From contig WBMZ01012038.1 in assembly GCA_013400975.1 (NCBI GenBank), positions 1 through 64,000 of the forward strand: DNA of 64,000 bases, given 5' to 3'. The stretch comes from Atrichornis clamosus. Taxonomy: Eukaryota; Chordata; Aves; Passeriformes; Menuridae. Positions within the stretch are counted from its first letter, which is position 1. Every line of letters starts with the position of its first letter. Under the pieces are notes generated by a model, which was not told the DNA's origin, made no database searches, and saw only the letters and a program-made list of their open reading frames with translations. The position numbers and the translations under genes are program-made. Below, one piece after another: positions 49,373 to 62,781 of the stretch.

Positions 49373-52300
49373 AGAGAAGTTAATTCATCTCCCATCTCTT
49401 TTTATGGTGGGAGGGATCTGCCACTGACTGCACCTTGTGTGGTGATGGAGTGAGAGTGGTTGAGCTTTTTCCTTGTTTTGAAAATAATTGCCTTGCTAGA
49501 ACTGCTGTTATTAAGTAGCCAGATTTGTTAGGCATGTTTGTTAGATTACTACTTCACAGTCACACTAATGTTTATAAGCCTTATGGTATGAAGAGGGGCT
49601 TTGCTTTGTTAATAAATTCCAGACTGAAATTTTCCATGTGGAAGCTAGACACAAATTAAGAAAAGCTGCAGCTTCTCTGCACAGTGAAATTCTGTTCAGC
49701 TGTTGAAATAATGAAATACAGACAGTGAATTTTGTTCTTCTTTGCAATATCCATAGCATTTGAGTTCTAAGTTTGAATTAAAATTGAAAGCACTACTCAG
49801 TAATTACTGAGGGATGCATTTGAAAGTTATCGCTCCAGCAAAAAGGGAAGATCCACCTTTGTTCACTGGAGGCTCTTGTAAATTCAAAGGGAATATATTT
49901 GGTTTTTTTAATGCTTCAATTTCTGTTACTGCTGTTCAAGAAAGCACGTAGTGTCACAGTGGAGATGCTCTGCCCATTCTAGAGTTGTGAACACTGTTCT
50001 AGTGTTACGCTGCAGCATAACAGACCCTGTTACAGGTCTAGTCACAAGGGCCAGAACTAGATGTAGCCCCTGAATTGCAGAGCTGGAATTAGCATATCTG
50101 GGGTGCTGATCTATCTGTCTCTAGCCAGGACTCAGTGCTGCAACCTTATTCTACACTATCTGGCCAAATGGATGATGTGCTGCAGTAGCTCACAAGGTCT
50201 CTAACCAAGGTCATAGGGGTATGTGTGTGGTGCAGGTAGAGGAGATTGGGGACTATGTGGCTAAAATTGATGCTGTCGTTAGTTTCAGTTTACCAAAACT
50301 CTACTGTCTGTAGTAAGGAGAGTTTGTGGCAGTGTAACACCTATCATTTTACTTCTTACATTGTGTTTTCAGATCAGAATATAATTGTAGGTGATGCAGA
50401 ACTTGGCCAGTGCCATCTGTTCTACTTGAGTACAGCTAACTTTTACTTATTGAATCGCCACATATTGAATCAGATATATTTGGGTGAAGAGTGGTTCATA
50501 CAATCTTAGGCTACTCAAGTATGAATAACAAATTTAATCTGGGTTTCCAACTGTGCGGTTTTCTTATTCTTTAATTAGTCTTATTATATTGATTGCATTT
50601 TCCTGGAGTGAAATACTGCCTCTTTAATGGCATGATAGAGCTCTTATTACTTGCCTCTTAACTCACAGTCTTGCTTGGTTGGTTTTGGTAGTGGGGGTTT
50701 TTTGGGGGGGGTTTCCAAGTTTGGAGTGATGTTCACACTGAAGAGCCAAACTAGTATCACAGGTCTAGTTTTGTACTTATGGTACCCTCTGTCCATCTTT
50801 GTCTCTTTGGCCTCTTGCGTTTGGGGGCATTGTTTGGCCCAGGCCCAGATGACGGATCTCTGCTCTTTTGAGTTCTCTGGGCTCTATTCAGAGATTGAGG
50901 AGTTACTATGAGCACTATTTCAAAGGGCTTAAAGTACATGTCCTGCTCTTTTCTCCTGACAGGCGTGTATGCTCTTGACATCCTGGAGGGGAAGAAAGCT
51001 CTCTCTTACATCCATTTTGTTTGGTTTCAGTTTATTATAGCCTGAGAAAGTTCAGTGTGCCTGCAACTGTTTAAGCATGAGGTACTGTTGTATTAGAGAA
51101 AGCTTTGTGTGCTGTTTCAACATGTTTGGTTTAGTGTTTTGGGATAGGGGTAACTGCCTTTTTCTGATTCATGTAATAATCTGCTGCTACTCAATAGTTT
51201 AGGGAAATGTCATGAATAAAACCTGTACTAATGGCCTACATTATGTTTCTGCTTTTGAGAACTGGTGTTCCAGCACTGCACCATCAGCTCCTACCTTTCT
51301 GGCCTGAGAAGCCCTCTGCAACTGCCTTTGGAACATAGTAATTTTTTTCTCTGTCCAGCAATATTTGGAAAAAGGTGATAGGTCCCTAAACCGTGCCATT
51401 TGGGAACAGCAAAGACTGGGAAAATTAGGTCTTGTTGCATTGTCCCACCACAGGGTTTGTTCGGGCTGGAAGTGTGCCTCTCTCACCCTGAAAATACACT
51501 GTGTAACTCCCCGTAATCCAGTCTTTCTTCTTGACAGAACTGTCTTCAGGGCTTGACAAAAAAAGTCCTGAATGTGTTAGGTAGATGAATTGCTTAAATA
51601 TTTTAAGGATTTAATTTCTTTATATTCAGATGAATACTGAAAACTTACGCAATAACTCATTTAACCTTTTTATTTTGTTCTCCTGTAACAACTGGCAGTA
51701 AATGTCCAGGAGGATTGTCAATGGCCATGTGGGTTTCAGAAATAAGAATCCTGTTTCTCTGATAAAATGACCGGCAATCATCTGGAACTGGTTCAGGGCT
51801 GTCTGACAGATACTAGTTATCAACTCTGACATCCTTGTATTAGATTATTTTTCTCTTTATCTGTGTATAAATAAAGTATTCATAACAACAGAGATTAGAC
51901 AGGTCTCAAAATTTTCACCTTGATTTTTCACTTATAATTCTGTCTATTAGTTGAAAAATAGAAAAAAAAGTGAATACTGATAAGAGAGCACCAAAAAAAT
52001 AATATAGCCTGTAAAAAATTTTATCTAAACAAAGCAGGGAATAAGGATTGTTTGGGCTGTATGAGCTGAAACCCCTTCTCTAAGGCTAGGATCCCTCTAT
52101 GCATAAGTGAAAATAATGTAGCAATTTATGTGATGTAAAAGCTTTATAAGGAGCAGGGATTCTGAAATAATTGTTATGACTTAAATACTAATGTCTGATG
52201 AGTATGCACAATCTGGAAAAGAAGGAAATAAAACCAAGTGGTAAACAGCTGGATGCTTGGGGTGGTGGGTTTTTCTGAGTCGAATTACAATTGCTTAAAA

Positions 52301-54522
52301 CTGTGTATTTGTGAGGGAGATCTCTGGCAGAAGAGGGACTGGATGGGTATTCCTGTTGGGGTAGAATTGGTCTTATCCCCAGCCTATTTGGACGTTTGCT
52401 GGCAGGGGAGATAGGAGGAAGGGTATGTTAGGAGGCTATTGGGTATTTTTAGAAAGAGTTAAGAATTCCCTGGTTTCTTGTCTTAGAGGTGATGAGTGAG
52501 AGGCAAAACCCAGTTATTGGAGTAGAAGTGATGGTACATGTTTTAAAAAATTTAAGTTAAGCCAATTAAACAGCTGACAGTGTTTATTCTATTTGATTGT
52601 GTGTAAAATTTATGCATTTTGAATAGAATTATCATTTGTCATTTACTTTGAATAGAAATATATGTGAATTGCCCTTTAACAGCTTCTGGATTCTAAAAAG
52701 GGAAATTTTAAATAAAAGAGAGCTAGTTTGTGAATTTAGTTAAAATAGAGAACTAAGGAATTTAAACTGTAGAGCTTCCTTAAGCACAGGCCACAGAAAG
52801 AATAAGAGACCAATCAGTGGAAAAAGAGCTGCATCTTGGAATACCAACAGGCAAGTATAAAGTGAGGATTGTTCATGTCCAGCTGAACGGGCATTGCTGG
52901 GCGGAAGTACACCTTGGGTGATGCTAAAGCTGCCCAGTAGTGAGAATGAGTGAAGAATAGTTACTCTATAGTATCTGTGTCATATTAAGACTTAACTTTC
53001 AGCCTCACTGAAAGCTGAGATGGTGATGGCATCTATAGGGATAAAAGCCAAACGGTCAGCAGACCTTAGGGTAATTGAACTTCATTTTGCAATAAATGAA
53101 CTGGAAGCAGGTTTGAGTCGAATGCCCAAGGGATGAGGAGTGTGTAATGGGAGAAGGGGATTAAGATGAGGGAATTTTCCACTGTGACTTGCAAAAGTAT
53201 TGGCATATGAGATTGCTGCCTCGGTAGCAAGCTTCAGCTGGTATCAGGTCACTGAAAGAAAGAGATATAGTGGGGAGCATGGATTATTTATTAAGGTGCA
53301 ACTTCAAAGTTACCTTTTTCTCATGGAAAAATTCTTTGAAAAATATCAAATATTACCGATATGGTGGGAAGCTATGTAGAATACAAAAGCTGTTGATCGG
53401 TTGTATTGGATTAGGTGAATGTTGAGAACTGATTCCTTCTGCAAAGAAAATTGAATAGATATTCTCTCTTTATCTCAGTCACTAGTAACTGCCCTAATGC
53501 ATGTAGTGTGATGCCATTCATTATACTTCCAGAGAAAATGAGACACAGTGGAGAGAGGTATGGTTAAGAAGAGCAGGTACTGTCAAAAGAGCAACTAGTA
53601 TCACTGATCTGCTGTTAGTAGATTTGGATACGTCCTTGTTTTCTTTAGTGAAGGCAAAACGAAAAAATAACTTGTGTGTTAAGTATGTTGATACTGAAAG
53701 CAGACTCCTCCCTGGATGATTGGGATAAAATGCAGGAAGCCAGGTGTCTTTGAAAGACTGTGTGATACAGGGCTGAAATCAAGCATTCCTACTGGAGGTG
53801 TGCAGTTTGTCTGTACCAGGTTCAGTAGGAATCAGTACGGAGGAGAAGGGAGATTTGCGTGTGCTGCCTGATTGACTGCATGATGACTGAGACAACAGGG
53901 AAGTGTGACCTTAAAGTGAACTATGTCATGGGATGCATGGGGTGAGATTTTTGTAGTTGATAATAAATGAGACCTAATGCAATTGTACGTGGTGCTTCAG
54001 TAAAATATCCATATTCTTGCTACCTGTATTTTAAAACTCAGTTGAAACTGATGGAGATTGCTGGTCTGTTTTTCTTAAAACTGTTTCCATAACAGTCTTA
54101 AGAATAAAATAACTGACTCTGCAAAATAAAAACAAAGGAATAGTGATGACCCTATGCAGAATAAATTAGTAAAACATGCCATTGTGGGCAGAGGACCATG
54201 GAAAAGAGAAGGTACTCTCAGTGAAAACAAACAAACAAAAAAAGATGTGAACATTTGCCAATATACCTTCTGGAAATTTAAAACTTTGTGTGCTGGAACA
54301 TGTTCCAGGAAAAAATTAGGAATTACTTGCTCTGCTTCCACTGCATAAATTGTCTATACAGAATTAGACTTTACTGGTTTTATATTGTTAGCCAAGAAGC
54401 TAGTGGCACTCTGCTGAAGAAATAGCTTGTGTAAATACTTATCTTAACAAATGTTTGACATATCACTGTCTGCACTATCTCATTTGTGGTTGCTAAACAG
54501 GCCTTTCACACTGCCCCCTTAG

Positions 54523-55125
54523 GTTCCTGATGTGATCAGCAGCATAAGACAAGTCTCCAAAGCAGCACTGAAAGAAGATGCCAAACCAAGTAAGGATAGT
54601 GAAGATGCCTTCTATGACTCTCAAAAATTTGAGGTCTTGTACTGTGGAAAGGTGACAGTGGCTCACAAGAAAGCTCCCTCCACACTAATTGATGACTGCA
54701 TAGAGAAATTCAGCCTTCACGAGCGCCAGCGCCTGAAACTGCTGAACGAGCAGCGGAATAACGAGTCGAGCTTGGAGCTGCCCCTGTGTGAGGAAAATGT
54801 GCCAGCTTCGCCATTGGATAGCCCGTTTGAGGAGCTGGACAGCCCAAACAACTCTTCAGGGCACGCTGCGATGTTTACAATTGGCAGCCAGACCAACTTG
54901 GCCAACCTGGTCAGCACTCGTGGCTTCTTTCCAGAGAGGATTTTAGAGGACTCTGGCTTCGACGAGCAGCAGGAGTTCCGCTCGCGGTGCAGCAGTGTCA
55001 CCGCAGTTACGCAAAGAAGGGTTCACGACACCAGCCTGAAAACGCAGTCCCGCAGAAGACACGCGAGTGCACCCAGTCACGTTCAGCCCTCCGACTCCGA
55101 GAAGAACAGGACAATGTTGTTCCAG
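54523..55125 (+). CDS. TBC1D4: TBC1D4 exon 2 (PTB1 end, PTB2 start, regulatory loop with two AKT-type sites)
   Basis: This is a 603-bp, phase-0 exon encoding 201 residues, bounded by CCCCCTTAG and CAG|GTGTGT. It opens [20 protein letters not shown], the last helix of PTB domain 1. [20 protein letters not shown] and the helix LIDDCIEKF at about residues 32-65 start PTB domain 2. A long acidic, Ser/Pro-rich loop follows, with [17 protein letters not shown]. Two AKT-type RxRxxS motifs sit near its end. RSRCSS has the target serine codon at 54994-54996, matching human Ser318. RRRHAS has it at 55066-55068, matching human Ser341. The exon ends in [12 protein letters not shown], resuming the PTB2 fold. 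The middle of the loop looks diverged from the mammalian protein. An antisense frame (54717-55001) is a shadow. Confidence 0.97.
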
Positions 55126-56484
55126 GTGTGTGCTAGGACGGGCAGTTTCTCGTTGGTTTTGTACCATGTCTTCTCCTCTTGTGCAGTTTGAAGCTGAGAC
55201 AAGTTTTGCAAGTAATATGGATCCAGTGTGGCTTCATGGTTTGTCATAAATATTTATGTATCTGTTCATAAATGGTTGGAATGCAGGTAGCTGAACTCAA
55301 CTAATGAGTCACCTCAACTAATGAGCTCAGGCAAATTTTAAGAAAAAGCAATTACTTAGAGAGTAATCACTTAAAGTAGCAGAGTTTTTAGAGAAATAAT
55401 TCTTTTATGTGCAGTTCTGGATTGTCTGTATTGGTAAGATCTAGAACATAGTGGAAAAAATGTGAATATTCTGTCAAAAAGAGAATCAGCGAAGCCTACC
55501 ATGCAAACAAAACCTCATTTTTGTGCACTTAAAAGGAAACTCACATCTTCACATTAGACTTTCACAGCCTTACGTTTGAGCCAGTCCCAGTTTGATAATT
55601 TGTATTAAATGCCTTGTCTTTCCCAGAGGAGCACTGAAACATCTCTGCACTGAAGGCTTCTTCCTTCAGACCTCAGTGGTTATTTCTTCTCTTGCCTGAA
55701 GTGCATTTCACATCTTTGGAGCTTGTTTTGGGAAAGCAAAGGGACACATAATGGAGGTGACCCATAAAAGGAAAAATCTTTGGACTTTAAAATAACAGGC
55801 AGCTAAATGCCTGGATTTTGTCTTTCCATTTGTTTTAAAGATAATTCTTGCCTTTTATTCTCTTGGGGAAATGATAACTGAAGTGAGAATGCATTGCCCT
55901 TCAGAAAGCTGCTGCTTATCACTGTTAATTAAAATGATTTAGCTGAAAAAGGCTCTGAGGTCTGTGAAATAAGTTCCATAGGCTTGAGAAGCAGTTTGGG
56001 AAAGCTGAAAGATAGTTTGCTACAGAATCTGTCCTTTCTTATTTGGAATTAGTACAAGCCGAAAAGTATCACCTTTGTTTCTCAGCTAATCTGTGGTATA
56101 ATTTAAAAACCAAAAATCCTCAAATTCTTTTTTTTTCTTGCAGCTGTTAATTTAGCCACATTGTTTGCTAAAGGTTTTAGTATTGTCTGTCAAACATGTG
56201 ATCTTTGGACCAAAATAACTTGAAGAAAAAATGCAGGGGAGGGGAAGAAAAGCTGTCTTCTTTCCAAGTCTTTTTCTTATTCAACTGAGTGTATTGTTCT
56301 TGCTGAAATATTCTTACTCAACATAGGCAGAATTATGGCACCCTGGCATCCTTGATCCTGCTGAGTAAGCTGTTCTGCCAAAAGGTACTCTATGTGAACA
56401 AGAAAGGGCTAGATTCTGACATTTTTATTGCTGTCAGTGCTGTGCCTCCAAGACAGTCATAAATTAGATTTTTCTCCCCCTCAG
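55126..56484 (+). other. TBC1D4: TBC1D4 intron 2 (1359 bp)
   Basis: Donor GTGTGT, acceptor tttctccccctcag. The intron is AT-rich with no recognisable repeat or RNA gene. If exon 2 were read through, the frame stays open for 22 codons (VCARTGSF...) to a stop at 55189-55191. Confidence 0.9.
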
Positions 56485-56574
56485 GTTGGAAGGTTTGAAG
56501 TTAACCTCATCAGTCCAGACACCAAATCTGTTGTGCTTGAAAAGAATTTTAAAGATATCTCCTCATGCTCTCAG
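56485..56574 (+). CDS. TBC1D4: TBC1D4 exon 3 (PTB domain 2 strands)
   Basis: This is a 90-bp, phase-0 exon of 30 codons. It reads [20 protein letters not shown], then [10 protein letters not shown], continuing directly from LFQ of exon 2. These are central beta strands of the second PTB domain, near-identical to the vertebrate TBC1D4 consensus as I know it. Splice sites are strong: pyrimidine tract plus CAG before, and CAG|GTAAGC after. Because it is a multiple of three, skipping would keep the frame but remove core PTB strands. Confidence 0.97.
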
Positions 56575-59500
56575 GTAAGCATTAATAAGAATCAATATGT
56601 AGATCATCAGGAGAAAGATATCTTATTTATTCTTCAGCTGTGTTGCTTTGCCGGCCTATAGGCAAGAGAAAAAAAGAAATGTAAAATTCTTTTTCAGTGT
56701 TCTGTGCTATTTTCCCTTATTCAGTTTCAAAGCCCACTTAAAAACAGTTTATCCTATCTAACTTACCCGTAATAAGAGTATATTGTTGGTTTATTCCATT
56801 GGCTCCTTAGTTTTAAAAAAAGGAAGGGGTGATTATGAGTAACATACACAAATTCTGCATGAAGTTTGGTGCATCACCTTCTTTGGGGGTGCCATTGCTT
56901 GACAAACACTTGGAGCAGACTGAAGTTAACCATTTGCCTTTACAAGACTGAGAGCTGTTACTCAAATCAGGGCTTTTCACTCATCTGGTAGCAGTTTCAA
57001 CAAAATGCTACCAAAAAAAAATATAATGCCATTTTCAAAGAGCATAAGTCTAGAAAACATGAGTGCAAATAACCACTGTGAGCTGTGACAGTGCCAACTT
57101 TGATCATTGGTCAGCAAACTATAAAATATTCTGCTATGGGAGAGCACTGGATATATTTTTGGAAGTAGTTTAATCTCCATTCAGGATGCTCTGAGTGTGC
57201 TGTTTTGGAGCAGCTCCTGAAAGCCTTGAGAAGGAAAGGAGGAGAGCATCAGATCAGCCCTCCAGAAAAACACAGTTCACCTGCAGCATTTCTTCTGGAG
57301 AGTATGGCAGGAAGTGTACCTAGCTATGTCCAGTAATAAATAAATATTTCTTATAAATGCCAGGGCTGAAGGATTCACCTTTCCATCTTGCTGTTGTTCA
57401 GCACCTGTAACTTCAGACACTTTCTGGTTTGAGGTCTTACTTTATTACCTCCTTTCATTTGCCGTGCCACATCATCACTTCAGGCCTCCTTAAAGATAAT
57501 TATTCTAGTTTAAAGTAGACTTTTGGCCTTCTCTAAACCTATATTTCACCCCCAAGTGCTTTCATTTTAATGCTAATAACAAATCTGCTCTTGCATGACT
57601 GAGCTACCAATCTTACAAATTAAGAGTTGGTCAATACTTGTAACTCAAGTGGGAGTCTTGAGCTGCCAGCTAAAGGTCCAGGTCCCTAAATTGACTCTAC
57701 TGTTTAACTATGATTAGTATTGCTTTTGGTAGAGAAAAAAGGCTAGTGCAAATACAGAATGGGAAAGTATAATCAAACACTGATGTAGTAATAGCTTTAT
57801 AATAATCACAGATCAAAATGATTCTTACAGCAGGAGTATGGAAACCAGAATTTGCAGACGGCCTTGGTCTTCTCCTGCTTTTCACGTGTACTGAACTAGT
57901 AAAAGTGGCACTTCAGCTGTAGGTACTGGGCTCCTAGGTTGTAAATACATACTTACAATAGTCAAACAAAACAGTCCTAAGTGGGGACAACCTTTGTTTT
58001 GCTGACTTAAAAGCGTGGTGGCCAGCAAGACCATGGCAGACCTTCAAGACCCAGCTTTCCTTCGGGGAAATAACTGTGTACACTGAATAGTGTCAGGTAA
58101 TTCTGTGTGTTGGGCTTTGGAGGTGTTTTCCACTCCACCTCTTTACTTCCATTTGGAGCAAAGCTTCTGTTACTTTGCATTCTTGAATAACTCAGAGAGG
58201 CAGTAGCAATACTCTGGGGGATTTTGTTTGATTTTTCTTTAATTCAGAACAGTTCTTCAGAGAAGTTGAGGGGGTTCCGTGTTCAATAGAAATAAAACAT
58301 TAATTTGTTCAAGACAGTATTGGTTGCATAAACCTCATCAGTACTTCTTTTAAGGACCTAGTGCTAGCCACAGGGCTTCTCTGTTACCGATACACAGGGC
58401 AGTGATTTACTGTGTATTGTGGGACTGACGCTTAGGAATATTTGTCTTTTCAGGCTTTACAAACAATGAAAAGGAGATGTTATCATCAGTTTGCATTCTG
58501 GATTCTCTTAATCTAATAAATATGATTTTTATCTTATAGCTTAAGCATGGTTGATCGGCTGCATTCAATTAATTATTCACACTCCATATAATAGTCAAAG
58601 CAAATATCATTGATGATAAACCTCTGTGGGTGCAGTCTAAGCTCAGGTATCAAACAACTGTAGAAGTTTTCTTGTTGCTGCTTTCCCCTTGAGGGAACTC
58701 AGAACAACAAAAAACTTGGCTCTTTTGTCATAACAAGTCCAGCCACCCTCTTAAAGAAATGTGAAGTAGTGTTGATTTAGGAACACACCGTGCTGTTTAT
58801 GCTTCAGTAGTGCAAGTGTCACATCTGTTTCCCCCCTCAAATGTTCTGTGGAGACTGAGAAGTCAGACAGCAGTAGACTTGTTCAGGCACTGTCAGCGAT
58901 GAGGGAACTGGCATCTCACCAACCCACCTTTAGTAAATATGTTTTTCTTGCAAAACAGGGTAACACTTCACTGTTTTGTAGATCAAGATGTGTATACATC
59001 TGACCTTTTCTATTTTATGCTTTTGAAGACTTCATGTGTCACAAGAAAATGAAGTGAAGATTGGTGTGGACTATGGTTAAACTAATGCCATTTGTGTCAT
59101 CTTAGATACCCTCTGCACCTGTTAAGTTTTAAGTGGCACAAATGTAACTTTTGAAATTTTGTTTTTAAAAGTGACAGTGTGTAGTGACAGTATGTTCAGT
59201 CTGTCACGTACTGCATTTCCAGTTTTGTCTAGAGTGTTTTTTGTAGTGACAGGCAAGCTGCTTTGCCTCCTCCTCTCTTTTATGATATAGGTGTTTTCTT
59301 TGGAGATGGATCCAAGAAGCTGTGTTCTGATTTCTGTTGTATTTGAACTTGAGGCATTAGGTTTTCGTTTGGAGAAAATCTACTATTACCATACTCAGAT
59401 GATAAAAACATTGGCAAATGCTTGAACAATAGTGAGTCATGTTCCATGAATTGATACTGGGAATATAGTGCTTCTTAGGAAGCAGCTCTCTTTGATCTTC

Positions 59501-60154
59501 TCAATGCTGTTTTTAGCAAGGCAGCATTCCCTGTCAAGCTGTTAAACTAAGATCTTGAAAGAAATTAGTAATGTGTAGTAAGTCTTGAAACTTCTGGTAT
59601 GTAACTCAGTCTCAAAGAGTTTATTTCAGAATTTGGTTGAAATTCTGTTGGTCACCACTCATTCCCTGCCTTCTTTTTTTTTTTTTTTTTTTTTTTTGTG
59701 TAGTCCTAACGTGTTACAGGAAAGCAAAGTTCTGTTGCTACTCTGACGCTTCTCCAATCCTATGTTTTGACATGAGGTGGTTACATCAAATTTTCACTGT
59801 GGAGGCAATTCCAAATACAATCTAACTCTTTAGTTTGCTTCCCTGAAAATCCAGTTTTGCTAATGGAATAAATTTAGGTCCAGATCTTGCTGTATGACTT
59901 TTGCTTTGATTGTGTCAAGATCTTTATATAACTTTTAAATACAAAAAGCAGTTTAAAATATAACTATAGTAGAAAGTAATTTAAAAGGTGACTGTAGCAG
60001 TTGTAAAACAGATCATTAGGAGTATGCATTTATAGTTTCTCAAACTTTTGTATTGGCAAGAAAATGTTGGAGTCTGGTAATGTTTTTAGGATCACTTTGG
60101 AAACTAAACCTGTTTATAAAATAGTCCACTAATGCTGTTTTAAAACTCTCTTAG
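56575..60154 (+). other. TBC1D4: TBC1D4 intron 3 (3580 bp)
   Basis: Donor GTAAGC, acceptor aaaactctcttag. The intron is AT-rich. The only repeat seen is the poly-T run at 59674-59697. No exon, RNA gene or mobile element is recognised. Confidence 0.9.
59674..59697. repeat. Poly-T run (24 bp)
   Basis: There are twenty-four consecutive T, preceded by TTC and followed by GTGTAG. No retroelement body adjoins. Confidence 0.95.
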
Positions 60155-60259
60155 GGTATAAAACATGTTGATCACTTTGGTTTCATTTGCCGGGAATCTG
60201 TGGAACCTGGGTTAAGCCAGTATGTTTGCTATGTGTTCCAGTGTGCAAGTGAGTCTTTG
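60155..60259 (+). CDS. TBC1D4: TBC1D4 exon 4 (PTB domain 2, C-terminal strands)
   Basis: This is a 105-bp, phase-0 exon of 35 codons. It starts [20 protein letters not shown] and ends [29 protein letters not shown] and YVFQCASE are the late beta strands of the PTB fold. It is bounded by CTCTCTTAG and TTG|GTGAGT. It follows the SQ of exon 3 without a gap and leads into VDEVM of exon 5. Confidence 0.97.
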
Positions 60260-62781
60260 GTGAGTATTTATTAATTCTAACCTTTTCATCAGAGGATTTC
60301 TAAGGCATTCCTAAACCATGTGGGTCTGTTATTGTTCTGTGTCAGCTGAGCCTCTGTGGTTACATCTTCTCAGGTGCAAGATGTCAGCTGTGTATATGCA
60401 GATATGAAATAGGAAAAGCATACATTCCATTCGTATACAGCCACATCCTGCTGCTCTGCTGATGCATATATCAATAACAAGTAGATAAAATCCATATGGG
60501 TGTGTTCATGAACACAGACTGTGAGCATATTTGGGCTCTGTATTTGATTGTAACTCTTCCAATTCTAACTGTTGAGAGACTTGGTTCCCCATTAAACATG
60601 TAAAGACACGAATCAGTAACAAAGCTGATGATAAAACCCAGACATACACTTCAGGGTAGGATTTAAACTACTGACTGATCCTGCATGTGTCTTAAGCCTG
60701 CACGTACCTTTAGCTTTTTCCCTGTAGGCTGTTTTGTTCCTCAGGAGAGGAAAATAGCAGCATCTGATCACAGAAGAAGAAAACCATACTATGTGTGGAT
60801 GTATGTAACTATAAAAAAGCCCATTGGATAAAGTATATATCAATTAATTGAAGTTCCAAATGCCACTGATTTTACTGATAACATGTAGCTTAATAATGTG
60901 AGATGCATACAGGAAGTCATTTTGACTACTCCATTTTTGTTTTAAAACTCTGACACTTTAAAAGGTGTTTTCTATTCCAATATATGTTTGTTCCTGATGG
61001 CTCTGGTAACAGCTGCTAACTTCTTCTAAGCTAAACTTAAAAATCACCTTTCTAGCTAGCTGAAAATGTAATTTGTTAATCTGTTGACTAGCTTGAGAGT
61101 GAATAGATTTACATCAATAAAACTTCAAATAGCTAGCAGCTCTAGATATACAATGGCAGATGAGGCTGCACTTTTATCAAAATGGGAGCTTGTTGTGAAA
61201 TCAGCTTTATCATTGTACTAACAAAAAATGTTACATCTGATCGACTGATAAATCTGACCCTGCATAATTCAAGACCTTAAGTGATGTATAAAAGCCCCAC
61301 GTATTTGTGAACCTCTTTACATATTCTAGCACTGATATGTGTGGGTATGCCCACATTGCCATGCGAAATGAACAATCCTGAGCTGCTTTCAGATGCAATC
61401 ACTTGGACTCTGGTGGCAGTTTGACTGTGGCAGGGCAGAGCTTTCCAAATCTCCACTGCCAGGCAGGCTGTGTTGGTAGGCTTGTGTATATTTCCTCTAA
61501 ACCTAGTTATGGTTTGTGCTACAGTTCTCTTGATTTTAGTGTAGTCATAATCCATGTGCTTAGCACTGCTCTATGGTTCTTCCACTGGAGAAGGATTGTA
61601 GCCAACTTTAAAAACTTACCAGTACATTTTGGAAGATGGACATTCACTGTTCAATGTCCTGCTTTATTGCTAAGAAGAGAAAGCACCCAGAAATTACTGG
61701 TAATGCTTAAAACTGTGGGGTTTAAAACAAACAAAACAAACCTAGACATACTGGGACACAAACTAGTTCAAATTTCTACATTCAGGTTCCCTTTCTACTT
61801 TTTAAATTTTTCCTCCCAAGTGTCAGACTCTCAGAAAAGTCTGTATGTTTTCAATAGTAAACTGCATTATTCCGGTCTCAAATATTTCAGCTTTCTTCTT
61901 CCTTCTTATTAAAAAAAAGTAATGAGTGAGGACCTGATTCTGAAGTAGAATACTGATTTCTTTCCTAAAATTGTTTTCAACTGTTGTCTCCTTCTTTCCG
62001 TCCTGATCAAAGACTCAGTAATCAGCTTTTAAGAAGTATTGTATTCCCCTGAAATACAGTCAGGGAAGCTCCAAGTGCTTTGTATGCAAGGCCTGGGAGC
62101 ATATTTGAATGGATGTGGAGAAATGCTGTCACTTCAGCCTTTCTTAGATACAAGTTGAGCTTTTCCAGTGCTGGTGTGTGGGAACGTAGAACTGCGGTAT
62201 TTGTGGCAGCAGCAGAGGAAAGATCGGGGCAGAGTGCAAGGCAGGCCAGCAGTACTTAAAAATAAGTGATGATTGTAATGAAGCTGGTAGCCAGTCTAGT
62301 AGCCTGGAGAAAAGTGAGCTGCTGTGGGAAGCTCCTGTCTGGCAGCAGGGATGGGTCTGTGGGGGTTTGTGCTATAATGGTATAGTGGTGGGAGGACAGT
62401 TGTTGAGAGGAAGCATGTGCAGTTTACAGGAGAAACTTGAAGCTAAATAAATGAATGCTTTTTATTTAGCCAGCATATATTCAAGTAAAAAAAATCCCAC
62501 TTGCAGCTTCTTAAAAAACAGTGGGTGCCTTCCCAGTAAGCTTGAGTACCTGCAGTTAGATACTGAAAATTACGTTGTCTGTCTGACCTTGAAAATGGTG
62601 AGCATCTACAGAAAAGGCAGAAAGCTAGGAATACAACCTTGATCTCTTCAGAAGACAGAAAATGGTTTTGTGGTTTTGTTTTTAATTCTAAAGCACCTGT
62701 CTGTGATGTGATTTTTAAATCTAATTTCATGTATATGGAATTCGGTTTTTTTATGTACTCTTTTCCCTCCTTCCCATATAG
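60260..62781 (+). other. TBC1D4: TBC1D4 intron 4 (2522 bp)
   Basis: Donor GTGAGT, acceptor tttccctccttcccatatag. No repeat is recognised. It contains the longest intronic open frame on the gene's own strand (61403-61912, 169 codons), which resembles no family known to me and is probably chance. Confidence 0.88.

Larger units (their letters stand above)
44305..54522 (+). other. TBC1D4: TBC1D4 intron 1, 3' segment ending at the exon 2 acceptor
   Basis: This is about 10.2 kb. It contains a GTTT-type simple repeat (45095-45127), the TG microsatellite at 49321-49372 and a short G-run region near 50692-50712. No mobile element or exon is recognised. It ends with a good pyrimidine tract (cctttcacactgcccccttag) before exon 2. 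Confidence 0.65.

Noticed and set aside
49262..49453. Cys/Val-alternating peptide
   Set aside because: It is a translation of the TG microsatellite.
50685..50715. G-run region as a G-quadruplex
   Set aside because: It has only two substantial G-runs separated by T-runs, too few for a standard four-run quadruplex.
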